The position numbers and the translations under genes are program-made. Below are positions 23,297 to 35,916 of a stretch of DNA of 64,000 nt, in pieces; the stretch's first letter is position 1, and each line of letters starts with the position of its first letter. Source of the DNA: Hysterium pulicare CBS 123377 (taxonomy: Eukaryota > Ascomycota > Dothideomycetes > Hysteriales > Hysteriaceae); assembly GCA_000467715.1 (NCBI GenBank), contig AJFK01000127.1, forward strand, positions 1 through 64,000, read 5' to 3'. The notes beneath the pieces were generated by a model. That model was not told the origin of the DNA and searched no databases. It saw only the letters and a list, made by a program, of their open reading frames with translations.

Positions 23297-26200
23297 ATGC
23301 CAGGTCGGGCTTCAACCAAATCAGCCAGATCCGCTGGCTCAGCCATCTCGCGCAAATCTTCTACTCAGACCCTCAAATCACGCGGTTCCGCGTCCACTCG
23401 AACCTCCGCGCTCGCCGTCGAGATACCGGATGAAGGACCGATCACGTCTTTACGAACCCAAATATGCAGTGTATTTTCAGATGCACAGAGAAACACAGCG
23501 ACTCAGCGCAAGCTCGTTATCAACCTCCGCAAGATTCAGGAAGCGTGTTGCTATGAGCCAGCCAAACCGCGGAAGAAGCAGAAGGATGAAGAATTCGGAG
23601 AGCCTGAATTCAATGAGGAGGTTGGACGATGTGTCATCCGTGCTATGGCTGTGAAGAAGAGTGAGCCAGCTGGCGATAGAATTATGCGTTTTATTGGATT
23701 ATTCCTCAAGCACGCAAGTGAGAAGGGTATGCGCCTTGGTTCCACGCTTGGTCGCGTTCATTATTGGATCATATGCTGATACAATACAGACAACGCTCTT
23801 GTTCAGCCAGCAGATGCTGAGATGACCGAGACATTCCCGGAGACTCCGAGCAGTCGTCTTGTCTCTCATGTGCTGTCTCTAGCCCTCCCCTTGCTTGTAG
23901 CGAAAGACAAAACGGTCAGATTCCGATCTACTCAACTCATTGCTCACATTGTCAACACACTCGATTCAATCGATGATGAGCTGTTCGAGCTTGTGAGGCT
24001 CGGACTGTTGAAGCGTCTAAGGGATAAGGAAGCTACTGTCCGTGTGCAAGCTGTGCTTGGTTTGGGAAGACTAGCAGACGAGGGAGCAGAGGACAATGAA
24101 AACGACGATAGCGATGACGATGTTGCTGGAGGCATTCTCGAGAAGCTTCTTGATGTCATGCAAAATGACCCTAGCGCAGAAGTTCGTCGCTCCCTTCTTC
24201 TCAACCTTCCCTTTACACCATCAACGCTTCCATATCTTCTTGAGAGAGCTAGAGATTTTGATGGCGCGACTCGGAGAGCGCTTTACTCACGGCTTTTACC
24301 TGCTCTCGGTGATTTCCGTCACCTATCACTTACACATCGAGAAAAACTCCTTAGGTGGGGTTTGCGAGATCGAGATGAGAATGTGCGAAAGGCTACAGCA
24401 CGTCTTTTCCGCGAACGTTGGATCGAAGACTGTGCTGGCTCTCATCAAGCTGGGGATGAAGGTGCTCCTCCTCCAGGTCAAGTCTCTGAGCCGAGTATGG
24501 ATGCTCTTCTCGAACTCCTAGAGCGTATCGACGTGGTCAACTCAGGTGTGGAGGGTGGCATTGCATTTGAAGCAACCCGAGAATTCTGGGACGGAAGACC
24601 CGATTACCGCGAATACATCACCTTCGACGATGACTTCTGGAATGATCTTTTGCCCGAAAGCGCGTTTGTCGTTCGCAGCTTTAACGATTATTGTCGTCAA
24701 GCAGGTGACTCTAGGACACTGGAATTGCTTGAGGACAAGATGCCGGAAGTAACGAAGCTCTCTTTCTTCGTTCAGAAGCATCTGAATGCTCTCATCGAGA
24801 ACGTGCGAAAGGTGGCATTGCAAGAGGAGGAAGATCCCGAGGCTGAAGAGGATACTGTGCAACAAGAGTTCTGCGTCGAACAGCTACTCCATATTGCGCT
24901 CACGCTCGACTACACGGATGAAGTCGGTCGAAGGCAAATGTTCTCAATCATGCGGGAAGCGCTATCTCTCGCCGAACTTCCAGAAGAATGTACGAAGCTA
25001 GTCGTTGAGGTTCTTCGTACCGTTTGTGGCGGTAATGCCTCTGGCGAGCGCGAATTCTGCGGCATTGTACTTGAAGCGATTGCCGAAGTCCATGATACGA
25101 TCATGGGAGAGGACTCATCCGAGAAAGATGTCGATGAGAGTTTCCATTCTGCTCGTTCAGAGTTGAGCGAAGACGTCACCCCCACGGACTTGAATGGCCA
25201 TAAGAAAAAGTTAAAGAAGAGTGAGGAAGATCAATCCGAGATGGATGAGGAGAAAGCTATCCGTGAGATTATGGTAAACATGAAGTGTCTTCATATCGCA
25301 CAATGCATGCTGCAAAATGTGCAGTGTGACCTTGAACAGAACAGCGTCTTGGTGACGATGTTGAACAATCTTGTCGTTCCTGCTGTGCGCAGTCAAGAGG
25401 CACCGATCCGTGAACGAGGATTATGTTGCTTAGGTCTATGCTGCATGCTTTCTAAGGTATGTTCATTTACTCATATCCCTATTACTGCTCGACAACATGA
25501 ATTCGATCGATGACTGACTTCTGTTTTCTCTAGAATTTGGCTTCTGAAAACCTAACCCTCTTCCTTCATTGTTTTACTAAAGGCCACGAGACGCTACAAA
25601 CCATCTCGATCCAAATCATCACCGACATCCTCATCACTCACCCCTCCTTACTCGCACCTCCAGCACCACAAGCAGACGCCACGGAAGCTTCCGAATCCGA
25701 TCCCACTCCGACTGTGAACCCCCTTCTGAAGCCCCTCACAAAGACCTTCCTCAAGGCTCTCTCGTCCCCCTTTCCCTCCATTCCCCTAACCGCCTGTGTC
25801 GCTGCCTCAAAGCTCCTTCTCCTTTCCCTTCTCCCTACTGCCTCCGCAACCGACATTCTCAAAGCCCTCACACTCGCCTTCTTCAACCCCGCTACGGCCG
25901 AAAATCCAGCGCTTCGTCAAGCTCTCAGCTACTTCCTTCCCGTCTTCTGCCACAGCCACCTCAAGAATGCCGTCTTGATGGCGCAGATTGCGGTAGGAGT
26001 GATGTCGAAACTTGTGACGATGAGGGAGGAGTTGGAAGAAGAGGAAGAAGAGATGGTCGGGTGGGCTATTGTCGCGGGCATGTTTGGAGAGTGGACTGAT
26101 GGACGCAAAGTCGTTGGAGGTGAATTGGCTGTGGGTGGTGGTGGAGTTATTGAGGGCGCAGACGAGCCGCATATTCTGCTTGCAGTTGATATCCTCGAGA

Positions 26201-26797
26201 GGGCGTTGACGACTGGATGTAGTAGTAAGTCTTCCAACCCTTTTCCCCTAATTCCTGTTGCCATTTTTCATATCTGGTAGTAATTGGCATCGATAACTAA
26301 CATGCGTAACAGAAGACGAACGCAAACCCCTCCTAACCCTCCTCTCCAAACTGCACATCTCGCCCTCCTCCAACTTATCTGCAAACCAAGACCACTTGCA
26401 AACCCTCCATACCCTTGTCGCCGAAGCCATAGAAACGCGTCTGGGACCCGACGCCACCTCCCGCAACGTCCTCTCCAAGCTAGAAATCGCACTCCAAAAG
26501 CGTCTGGGCGAATCCGAGCACGTGGTTCAGTCTACTGAAGTGGACATGAGTGAGGTCAATCAGGAAGCGAAAGAGGAGGGTGAGGGCGAAGGCGAAGGGG
26601 AAGGGGAAGAAGAGGTCGATGGTACTATGTTTACAGAGGCGCAGGCCGAGGGGACAAGATTCCCGCTTGGGGGGAGCGAGGAGGAGGAGGATGAGGATGA
26701 GGGGACTGTGGTTGGTGAGAGGGAGTTGAGTACGGTTATGGAGGCTACGGAGGATAGTGTTGTTGATAAGTTGTTGGAGAGCGAGATGGAGGAATGA
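23297..26797 (+). CDS. YCG1: Condensin complex subunit 3 (CAP-G / Ycg1)
   Basis: HEAT-repeat subunit of condensin I. With the kleisin it clamps DNA during chromosome compaction in the nucleus. Four exons, 23297-23726, 23790-25456, 25534-26224 and 26313-26797, give 1090 aa. Seen: a basic Ser-rich N-tail; start of the HEAT array (VFSDAQRNTATQRKLVINLRKIQ); KDKTVRFRSTQLIAHIVNTL; LLKRLRDKEATVRVQAVLGLGRL with an acidic insert; DPSAEVRRSLLLNLP; DENVRKATARLFRERW; and RSQEAPIRERGLCCLGLCCMLSK. The C-tail is very acidic, coded by a GAG/GGx hexamer-like run near 26575-26612. The size matches the yeast and fission-yeast proteins. Possible phospho-regulation in the acidic Ser-rich loop (about residues 600-640) is inference. 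Confidence 0.93.
26575..26612 (+). repeat. Purine-rich hexanucleotide-like repeat in condensin gene
   Basis: About six imperfect copies of GA(G/A)GG(N) code an alternating Glu-Gly run (EGEGEGEGEGEEE) in the disordered C-tail. Its length probably varies between strains. Confidence 0.7.
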
Positions 26798-28627
26798 TGG
26801 CTGTGACGTTCTGCTTTTGGCCTTTCTTCTTTGTAGCGTTTCTTTTGTAGATTCCGAAATAGATGAAACTTTTTTACCTCGAAGATTTTTCCAGTGGGTT
26901 TCTTCTCTGACCAACTAGATAATGTTCTGGCCAGTCAGATATTTGGCAACAAGTTTGATTATGTCCGATTCTCTTCTTGAAAGGAGTTTTGGTCATTTCA
27001 TATATGGGATCTGAGTCCAGACTAGATATTTGAAGGTTGTTCATTCTGGTCTTCTCTATTGCATAATGTTGAATCATGAAACTGCATTCCTAGCTGACTA
27101 GAATAATCTCGTTTTAAACGTTGATGTTTAGAGTAAAAATCATTGACAGGATGTCGATGGAAAGATTCTTTCCAACTGTTGGCAAAACACCTCGACGCCT
27201 TGCATCTGCCCCTTCTTCGTCTCTATACTCAATTCGGTTTTCTTGAATCAGATTCTCCGCCTTCTTTCAAATATATTGTCATCGCGTTTCCTATCTCTTC
27301 CAAATTTCCTCGGCTCACAAAGACGGCCGGGATGGGAATGCAACGTCGAGAGGTATTTAGAAGTGGTCTCGAAGAACTCGCAGGTGGAATTTTAACTACT
27401 GACTCGGCATTCCTGCATATGGGGGTTGAAGGGGTACGTTTAGAGAAGCTAGTACGCTTGGTGATTGATAAACTTTGACGGCCATGTTACTGAGACTTAA
27501 TTTTGTAACTATTAATGAATGGAATTCTAACTAATGATGTTTGTTAAGCGTTATATTTTCAACTGGCTATTGATCCATATTGGAAAATTTCACCCAGAGA
27601 CTGAGGTTGTGTTGATAGGATACACAAACATAGGACACGAGCAAGCCCATTCCACACAATCGCAAAGAGATCACTTCAAATGATGCTCGTAGAATCCAGA
27701 ATGTCTATAGAAGTGAGTTTTGATTCCGCATAGATCTACATAAAAGGCCATTTCCGTCTCCAGACTCAGTCAAGCGAGTCGATGCATCCACTCTGCCCCT
27801 GCCGCCAAAAGTTTTGTTGTTCCGTGCTTGGAGATCGATGATGAGAAGAAAGTCGAAAAGCAGAAAATGGCCACAACTACAAGAAAAGAGAGAAGCCGCA
27901 ATAGTGAGAAGTGCCTGAAAAGGGGAATCAATGGCGAGCAGAAGAAGGAAAAACACTAGTTTCCGCCCCGTTTGTGCCATGTAATGTCCCACCATCCAAG
28001 CTGCTGTAGAAAGAAATCCACAAGACCCACACCAATGGTTTTATCCGCCTGCGCCCCGCCTGGTTCCTGGCCCACTGAACCGACCGCCGAACGCTATGCT
28101 GCACGATTTCTTGAAGACTGTAGGTTGGATGTGAAATGCAGAGCAGTGATAAAAGAGAAACAAAGCCAGTGAGCAAAGCATAAAACCGAAATAGAGAGCC
28201 AATCAATCTGGATGGAGTGTAAAAGGAAAGCAAAGAAATCGAATACACATGCTGGAAAAAGGTCGAAGGTTCCCCGGGAAATCAAATCCAAGCAAGAGTG
28301 ACCAGAGTATAGTAGGCGTCGGTTGCGGTCAGCCCTTTCCATACTTTCAACCACCATTCCAAGATTTGATTTCCACCAACACCATCAGCCCAAGAAAGGG
28401 TATTAAACTCCCGACCCAAAATTTCTCCATTCTATAGCAGCAACCACCAGTGTCCCTAAGCCCGCAGAGATGCCACATAATACGTTTTTTTCCGATCTGA
28501 ACAAACTCCGAAAGGTCTTTTCCCGCGCCTTCGCCGAAGTGCAACCCAAAGATGAGACTTCCTGGCCAGAAATTGCTTCCGCAAAACATCCAGTAGTCGA
28601 TGCCACGATTTAAGATGCAAGTTTGAT
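26798..28627. other. Convergent intergenic region, condensin / RNA-binding protein
   Basis: 1.8 kb between two 3' ends, unusually long for tail-to-tail genes here. Frames such as 27143-27478 (+, TTG start) and 28094-28357 (-) have no recognisable domain and conflict with each other. A short ATG frame at 27151 (MSMERFFPTVGKTPRRLAS...) is only 33 codons long. No gene can be supported. Confidence 0.4.
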
Positions 28628-30673
28628 TTATGCAGGAGATTTGTTCGACGGATTGGCAACATTTCGTCGATCGTCATTCATGGAAAGCCCGCCGAGTCCA
28701 CTTGAGAGGAAGGAGAAAGGGTCATTGTGACCATCGTTGAAGCCTCCATTAGAGTATCCAGCACCTGCTGAAGGTGGAGCTTGGCCAGCGGAAGTGAATG
28801 CAGCCTCGGCAGAGCGGCTATCGAACGGCGTAGAATGCATCCCACCGTTTGGCCCATATTGACCGCCCATGGGTGGATATGGGCTGGCAGCACCCATGCC
28901 GGATGGGAGAGCGTACGTGCTAGGGGGCCCGCCAAACTGCTGACCGGGAAATCCTCCGCCTGACCCAAATGCAGAGGCTCCGAATGGTCCAGGACCAGGT
29001 GTGCCAGCCATAGAAGGAGGGCCCATGCCGAAGCTGGATGGAGTGTCCATTGGGGATGGGAAAGCAGAGTCTGCCACAACAGCAGCACCTGCGCGACTAG
29101 CGCCGCAGCGAAGGCAACTGACGTTCTTTGCAAAGTTGTGGTATCCACAACCTTCTGATCCACACTTCCAGTCACCAGCCCTGAAGGGAACGACTCCAGA
29201 TGTCCCCCCGCGCATGTGGCCCATTCCGTGGCCATGGCCCATATGGTGTTGTGGCGGCATCATGCCCGGGTGGCCGTATCCATACTGGTAACCCATAGGA
29301 TCGTTAGGTGGTCCACCGGCCATAGCAGGAAAGGAGCAGCGGAAACACGCGGTACGGCGCTGGAAGTTTGAAAATCCACATGATGGGCAAGTCCAGTCAC
29401 CAGGGCGAGGTCGGTTCTTGCTAGGCGGGAACGGTGTAAGAATGTCGGCAGCGCGGTCGAGGACACGGCTGGATGAAGGTGATACTTCGATGGCTTTCTC
29501 ATTGAGGGCACGGCCGTTCATGCAAAGGCTCTCAGCAGCCTAGAAGGAGTTAGTATGCGAGTATGGAGTGGATCAAGATGTTCGTTTTCCATCACAATAC
29601 GAGGGACTAGGAGGACTCACCTCTTCGTGTGAAGAGAAGACAGCAAAACCAGATCCAGTAGGCTTGTGTTGGTCAGGCGTACGTAGGGTCCAGAACGCAA
29701 TGGGACGGCCACCGAATTGCGTGAACCAGCTCTCAAGCTCGGACTGAGTGGTGTCGTGGGGTAGGCCACTCATGTGGAGGACTTTGCTACGCTCCGACAA
29801 GAAAGCGCGGACGTCAGCGCGGGCATCCATAGGTTTGGTGAGCACGTCTGGGTGGTCTTGGGGAGGTTGTGATTTCCGGATGAGGCCTCGTAGTACTCTG
29901 GCTAGTGTGACAGCCTCTTCCATAGCCCGCCGCGGTGAAGCGGGGGCAAGAGCCTGCAGGTGAAACGGCAGATTGTGCTTGATGGGAGCAGAAGACTGCA
30001 CCGGCTCAACCTCAAGAGCAGCACAAATGTTTGCCAGAGCACTGGATCCAAAGGGTAGAGACTCTGGGTGATGAGCCTGCCAGCGTTGGTATTCGGTCCT
30101 AAGATCAAATGTTCGTGAGTGTTGAAGGTATGGCGGCAAAACCACAGCTTTGTCCCGAGCTTCCCGAGGAAGTTGAACCCGGAGATCCCACGAGTCGAGG
30201 GTGACGAACGCAAATTCAAGGTTCTTCGGCAGCAAGTGCTCTCCAGCAAACTGATTGAACCGATCAATCGCGTCACGGAATGAACCGGCGTTGCGGACGT
30301 GCTCCCAAGTTAGGGTGGTAAGTGAAGCTGGAGCAGAATTTTCACGTCAGCATTGAACGTGGGCTTGTGTTTCGTAGTGGACAGGAGCTTCACTTACTGC
30401 ACAAGGGAGTAATGGGCGTGTTGACCGGCTTTACGAGGACGCTCTCTCTGTGCAGCTGCAGGTGACGTACGTCAGCAATTGACTCTGCAGGAAGGGAAGG
30501 AAGCGTCGGGTACTCACTTCTTCACACGACTTGGCGTCCAACACAATCCATCCGAGCTCAATGACTTCTGCCGAGTCCTTGGTAACATAGACGCCATGCT
30601 CGTCACACGTCGTTGCAACGTGAATCACTACATAGCGATCCAGGTTGGGAGCTTGCGGGCTCGAGGTAGCCAT
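28628..30673 (-). CDS. RNA-binding protein: exonuclease-like fold + RRM + two RanBP2 zinc fingers
   Basis: Four exons, 30518-30673, 30398-30455, 29621-30327 and 28628-29539, give 610 aa. The ATG at 30673 lies in a strong ACCATGG context; the frame extends to a TTG at 30721, which is not used here. Residues about 10-220 resemble an ERI1-like DEDDh exonuclease (YVVIHVATTC, EVIELGWIVLD, VLVKPVNTPITPLC). The usual D-x-E is IHVA, and the H-x4-D motif appears as PRRAMEEA, so catalysis is probably lost. RRM at about 254-325 (LHMSGLPHDTTQSELESWF ... GSGFAVF). RanBP2 fingers: GDWTCPSCGFSNFQRRTACF and GDWKCGSEGCGYHNFAKN with CLRC. The C-tail is Gly/Pro/Met-rich and disordered. It matches fungal Nrp1-like proteins, thought to act in mRNA metabolism. 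Confidence 0.9.
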
Positions 30674-32995
30674 GGTATATCCGGTGAGGCCGAGGGACAG
30701 CTGTCGAGATAAGATGCTCAAGGAAGCTGGGCTGGCCGAAGTCAGGCGTTCGTCACCGCTGCTTGAGGGAAGGGCAACAGCTTGTGATGTGGAAGGAGCG
30801 AGGGTGAACGATGAGCAACAGTGATGAGCTCAGCGGAAAAAATAGTCGGCCGTCACTATGCACAGCAGAAGGTCAGATGCAGTCTCCTCAAAGCAGCAGA
30901 ACAACGAGGGCAAGTAGAGAGTGAGAGGGGGAGGTTGGCGTCGACAGGGCGAGAGTCGTGTAAAAAGAGGAGTGGTGGAGGAGTGTCGAGGTTCTTTTCT
31001 GCTCTGAGACAGGTCCCGGACGGTTCAAGAGTGAGCGGATTCGCTACAAGAAAGGTCGGGACAAGCTAAAACGGCCAGGCTAAGGTGCTTGGCTGGGAGC
31101 TTCACCAGATGTGTGCCTATCACACAATTCACTCCTCCATGCAGCGGACTCGAGATGACTGCAGCCCGCCACTGCTGTCTGCCAAGGTTGTCCCTCGACT
31201 GCTGCAGTCTTCCAAACGACGTACGTGCTGTTGTGCCTCCTGCGTCTCCTGTTATTACGGTCGACTATGACTGCTGCGGGCGGAGCATAGGGCAGCCGCA
31301 AGCCTGAATCGGTCGGGCTGGCGATGGAATCTTCTCTTACCTGCCCACCTGAAACACTTCCACGCCCTTCATTCGCACGCGTCTTCCGCGTGGAGCAGCC
31401 CTCATCCTCGCACAACCCATGTATTCGACGCTGCTTCCCCGTCCCACGTTGTACACCGAACACGATCATATTTTCATCTATTGAATATTGTGAGCAGTCC
31501 CAGTCCAATGAAGACGCTCGCTACCAGACAGCTGAACCGAAGATGCATGCACATGGACCATGGTCGAGTCACAGAAAGCTTTGTGTCGTCCGGAAGTGCA
31601 GAGGGAACAGAAGTGTGACATGCAAGGACAAGGCACCTTTGTCCGCAGCAGCATTTATTGCCTATTCGGTAACCAGCTACAACCCAGCATGCACTTGGAC
31701 TTTGGAGCACTTGTGACATGTGTCTAATTGATACGCCGCCCACTCAGCCAATATGCAGGCTAGTTGCGGATCATTTGGCATATTGATGAAGTATTTGCGA
31801 GTACCAGATCGCACATAACCAGCACCACGTTGAGGGCTTGTGACCCCTGCCGATCCCACAATGGGTATCGCAATGTATGAGATTCCAGCTTCACTTTCCC
31901 TACCTGGGCACTCAACAACTGAAGGCCATGCGGACAACAACTTCGGAATCTGCTCAGGCTACTGCTGATAAACCTAAGCTCAACAGTCTATGCATCCAGC
32001 GAAACGAGTTGTTACGAGGTTGCTGCATTGCCTGGGTAGACCTCAATGAAGTACTTGACCCCAGTAATTGGAATCCAGTGACGACAAGCATCCCCCCTCC
32101 GGAAGCCTTCACTTCCTGTGTATCTTTTCGTACCGTGCACGATGGCGCATATGTTGCTTGTAACTGTAGAGAGGGTCGTGCACGTATTGAGTCTCATGGC
32201 TTCAAACAATGTACCGTGAGAGTCGAAATCTAAGGCTTTGGTTGACACAGATGGTTTGAACTCGGCCAAGGCCGTTAAAGCCAGTTGCGCTCATTGAACC
32301 TATCCAGAAGATCCTTACGTTTACAAAGCCTGCATTCGTTGTTTTCACACAGGGCTTGGCTTGCAAGCAACATAAGCGCTCCCTTTCACTCGGTCCTTCA
32401 CCCTCCCTCGAGACACCGGCGCCATTGTTTGAGGAGCACAGCCGCGCTGACACTTCACTGACAAACCACTGACCTGTTGCTGGCCAAAGACACGTTTGCC
32501 GTCCTGCCATTATTCACCTCGTACCAGCCGGCCGGGCAGAGGACCGTTTCGTCGAACCAGTGTGGTGGTTATACAGCTGTCCCCTGAACGTGAACTCTAG
32601 ACTGAGTTGCTGATTCAACTTGCTACGTCAACGCGTGCAAACCCCCCCCCTTAAACACGACCTCAGCGCCGCCCCGCAGCGATCCTGAGACTGACAGCAT
32701 CAGCGGTGGCCGATACCCGCCTCCAATCCCTCCCCAGCGGTTTGTTTCTTTGTCGAGAGGTGACGGACAAAGCGCCACGGTTCCCTCGCCGATGGTAGCA
32801 TGTCTCGGCGCAAACGCTCTGCACCACCGAGGCCCCGCAACGACAATCAACGCGACAGGTAAGGCGGCTCACACGGCTTTGAAGCCTAGTCCTTGCCACG
32901 CCCTCACTTCCCGCTTGCTCGCATCGTGCTGCATGCTCCCTCTCCCTATCTATATTGCCTAATCTAATCCGCCGAATAGTCTCCTCTGCCGCATC
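30674..32995. other. Long divergent intergenic region
   Basis: 2.3 kb between divergent genes. Several overlapping frames of 60-140 codons occur on both strands (for example 31080-31508 minus, 31877-32233 plus), but none shows a domain, a consistent start or splice logic. A run of nine C at 32642-32650 is followed by TT, creating a CCCCT stress-element-like word. The last 150 bp before 32996 are CT-rich leader sequence. Confidence 0.4.
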
Positions 32996-34748
32996 ATGGG
33001 TTTCATGAAGCACTTCCGCTCCCGATCCAAGCTCAGGAACAAGGACAAAGACCTTCATCAAAATATTTATTTCCCTGCCGTTTACACCGGGCCCGACCAA
33101 ACACAGCGTCTGAACGACAAGATCCTGCGCCGCATCTTCGAATACGTCTGTCCGCATTCCCAAGATGACAGCTTTGAGCCTAGCGAGAACATGGTCACCG
33201 ACGGCTGCATGCTTTGTGACCTCCGGGACCTCTCAAATTGCTCCATGGTTCGCCGACAGTGGTACCCAATTGCTTCTGGAATCCTGTGAGTCTCTTTTGG
33301 AACTAGCATTTCCCTGCCGTATTTAGCATCATCAGGGCCTAACTATTGCTAGCTATCGAAATGTGAGAATCGACCCCGTCCACTACTGCGAACTCGAAGA
33401 GATCTTTTCAGAGAAGCGGCACCAGAAGAATCGCAATCACGAGCCAGTTGACCCTCCGGCAGAGCGACTCCGACTATTCTGTAGGACCGTGAGGGACAAT
33501 AGTTATTGCGGGGATGTTGTGCGGTCTCTCAAGCTTCCCTACATGACTAGGGAGAGCTGTAAAGCGGACCTGGCGCGGACTGTGTCTGTCCTTCCAAATC
33601 TACAATATGTCGACCTACCGGAGGGTTTCTTCACTGGAGATCCAACCTGTCATACTCTCCGGCACGAATTGATTGCGAGATGCCCGCACATACAGAAGAT
33701 GAAGTATGCAGACGGGAGTGAGCAGTCACTAGAACTCCTCCTCCAATGTCACTGGCAGGAACTACAGACTATCGAGATCTCCAAGGTTCGGATTGAGCTA
33801 ACGATACTGCGGCGCGTTTTCGGCCTGCTCCCAGCGCTTCAAGAGCTGACGTTTTCCGATCTTCCCTGGCTAAACGACTCTGTCTTTCAATCCGCCCCCG
33901 GAATTCCGGAATTCCCCCCTCTCCATACATTCACCCTCAAGGATGTCCCCAACATCACCCATCAGGGCCTCATCCAATACCTCCAACATACTGCTCCTCG
34001 GGAAGCCCTCACAACTCTCAACCTCAAAGATACCCCGGGCATCCCCGTCTCAACGCTCCAATCCGTACTCTGGGCAGCAACCCGCCTGCTCAAACTGACC
34101 TACATCGCCACCGTCTCAAACTCTCTCCCTCTTTCACCAATCCCACCTCTTACATCCATTACCCTCCGTACTCTCCACTACGAAATATCCTCTGCATCTT
34201 CAAATCAACAGACTCTCTACCCCCCAGCTGCATCATACTACCAGTATCTAACCAAATCCTTACTGTCTAGTTCACTCCCAGCACTCCGACAGCTCTATGT
34301 ACGCGACCCGGATTTCCCTGAATCGCTCACTCTCGCGCCGCCTGTCAGACCCTTCGCCGACTCCTCACAGCAAGCATCAAGAGGATTCCAGCAGCCGCTC
34401 GAAGTCTTTTCAAAGGGCCTTGACGAACTTGAATGGGTCTTCACATCCGTGACGCCAGCCGACGAATACGGTCGCCGAGGCTCCATATCCGGCGGTCGTC
34501 CACTAAGCTCCTACTCCGCCAGCAAAGGACTAGGGCCGCAGTGGGGAGGCGAAGCGCGGAAGTCGGTTGTAGTGGGCAATGGATTCGGTGGCTTCTTAGC
34601 AGTGCCGGTTCCGGAGGACGAGAGGCCGAAGAGTGTGGGATATGGGAGTTCCTCTGGAAGTCCACCGCATAATGGGACTTGGGGATCGAGTTGGATGGGT
34701 GGTGCAGGGAAGGAACGGCGAGGGTCGAAGGCTGATTTATGGAGGTAG
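32996..34748 (+). CDS. F-box / LRR-like conserved fungal protein
   Basis: Two exons, 32996-33285 and 33353-34748 (intron 33286-33352), give 561 aa. A basic start (MGFMKHFRSRSKLRNKDKD) precedes LNDKILRRIFEYVCPH ... CMLCDLRDLSNCSMVRRQWYPIASGILYRNVRID, a clear F-box (about residues 40-105). LRR-like units follow (LPNLQYVDLPEGFF, WQELQTIEISKVRI, LPALQELTFSDLPWL, LHTFTLKDVPNI, LTTLNLKDTPGI). A Ser/Gly-rich tail with repeated RRGS motifs follows and may be phosphorylated. It probably recruits substrates to an SCF ubiquitin ligase. This architecture is conserved and single-copy-like, unlike the fast-evolving F-box-like gene at 14.4 kb. Target unknown. Confidence 0.87.
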
Positions 34749-35916
34749 TTGCATGCATCTGGATTCTGTATTTGAGTTGGTTTATCGGGGATAGTGGATT
34801 CGATGCTGCGATGCAAGCGAAGAGACGGGCTGTTGAAACGAGTCAAGGCTCGATTATGTGGTTTTGACGACTTCTACCGAACTCACAAAAGGCTTGTTCT
34901 CAGCGGGACTACTCTGGATTTCTGCTTCTTTTTTCATTGTACAAATACCCCCTTTCTTTTCTTTTCTTTTCCTTTTCTTCACATCCCAAATCGCTTCAGC
35001 GCTGGTCCGTGGAAAGCGCCTCTCTCTTTCCTTCATGTCCTCACTATCAAGGATATCAAAAAGGAGCATGAATCACGCAGACATGCTGTTAGCCACTTGA
35101 AGGCTTTATCCGGCGGGATTTTTATGGAAGCATGCAGAATGGTTATGAGCCAAATTCACGGCGGGTTTTCGTCAAGGCGGGTTTTAACTGTCAGCAAGTG
35201 GAGGCTGGAGGATGCCGCTGATGAATTACCCAGATAGATGTGGTATTGTATAATCTATGCGAGATTACATTATACCAGTCCCCTAGGTATTCCATTTGTC
35301 TGTCAGACACATACGCAGCACTCCCACACCCATAATCACGGAACTATCCCCTCGAAACCCCTCAGCTGAGCTTCCTTCGGGCATGAATCGCACCGAAATT
35401 CTTACGTCTCGCCAGGACAACTTCCATTCCTCACTAAATCACTACAAATCCCTTATGGTAAGATGACTCAATCAAGCCCTTGCCAGATACTCTACCAATA
35501 CAAATACACAGGGCCGTCTCAATTTTTCGCATAGCTTCAATGCTCATCCCGTGGGGCTACCGTGATATAAAACTCCTAATCCAGCATGCATGCCGCTAAG
35601 ATGAAATGATGGGAGGTAAAGAAAAAGAGAAGAGAATGGGAAGGCAGGGTATAGAGCTCCGCAGCCGGGAAGGAGAAGGGGAAGGGGAAGAAAACCAAGC
35701 CAGACCCCGTGTCTGTGAAAGCAAGAAATGCAAAAAAAGGCAAAATATAGGGACGAAGTGTGGAGAGAGAAGGGAAAGTAAGGAGATTGCCGAATTCCAG
35801 ATTCCGCAACCCAACCTAATCAATCCAAACCAACCTCCATGCCAAACCAAAACCCCAGGCCACCAAGCTCCCCTCTCTAGGATAAACGCAAATTCTCTCC
35901 CCTCTCTTCTCTGCCC
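34749..35916. other. Convergent 3' region, F-box / RA-PH genes
   Basis: 1.17 kb tail-to-tail. It includes a TTTTC-rich tract at 34954-34982 and a purine-rich stretch at 35600-35700. No coding signal was accepted. Confidence 0.45.

Noticed and set aside
27143-27478. Plus-strand frame of 111 codons after the condensin gene
   Set aside because: It starts at TTG, matches no family I know, and no upstream exon joins to it cleanly.
30674-30721. Longer N-terminus for the RRM/zinc-finger protein (MSILSRQLS...)
   Set aside because: The first codon there is TTG; the ATG at 30673 has a far better start context and fits the domain start.
31877-32233. 118-codon frame in the 30.7-33.0 kb gap
   Set aside because: Competing frames of similar size exist on both strands and none shows a recognisable motif.
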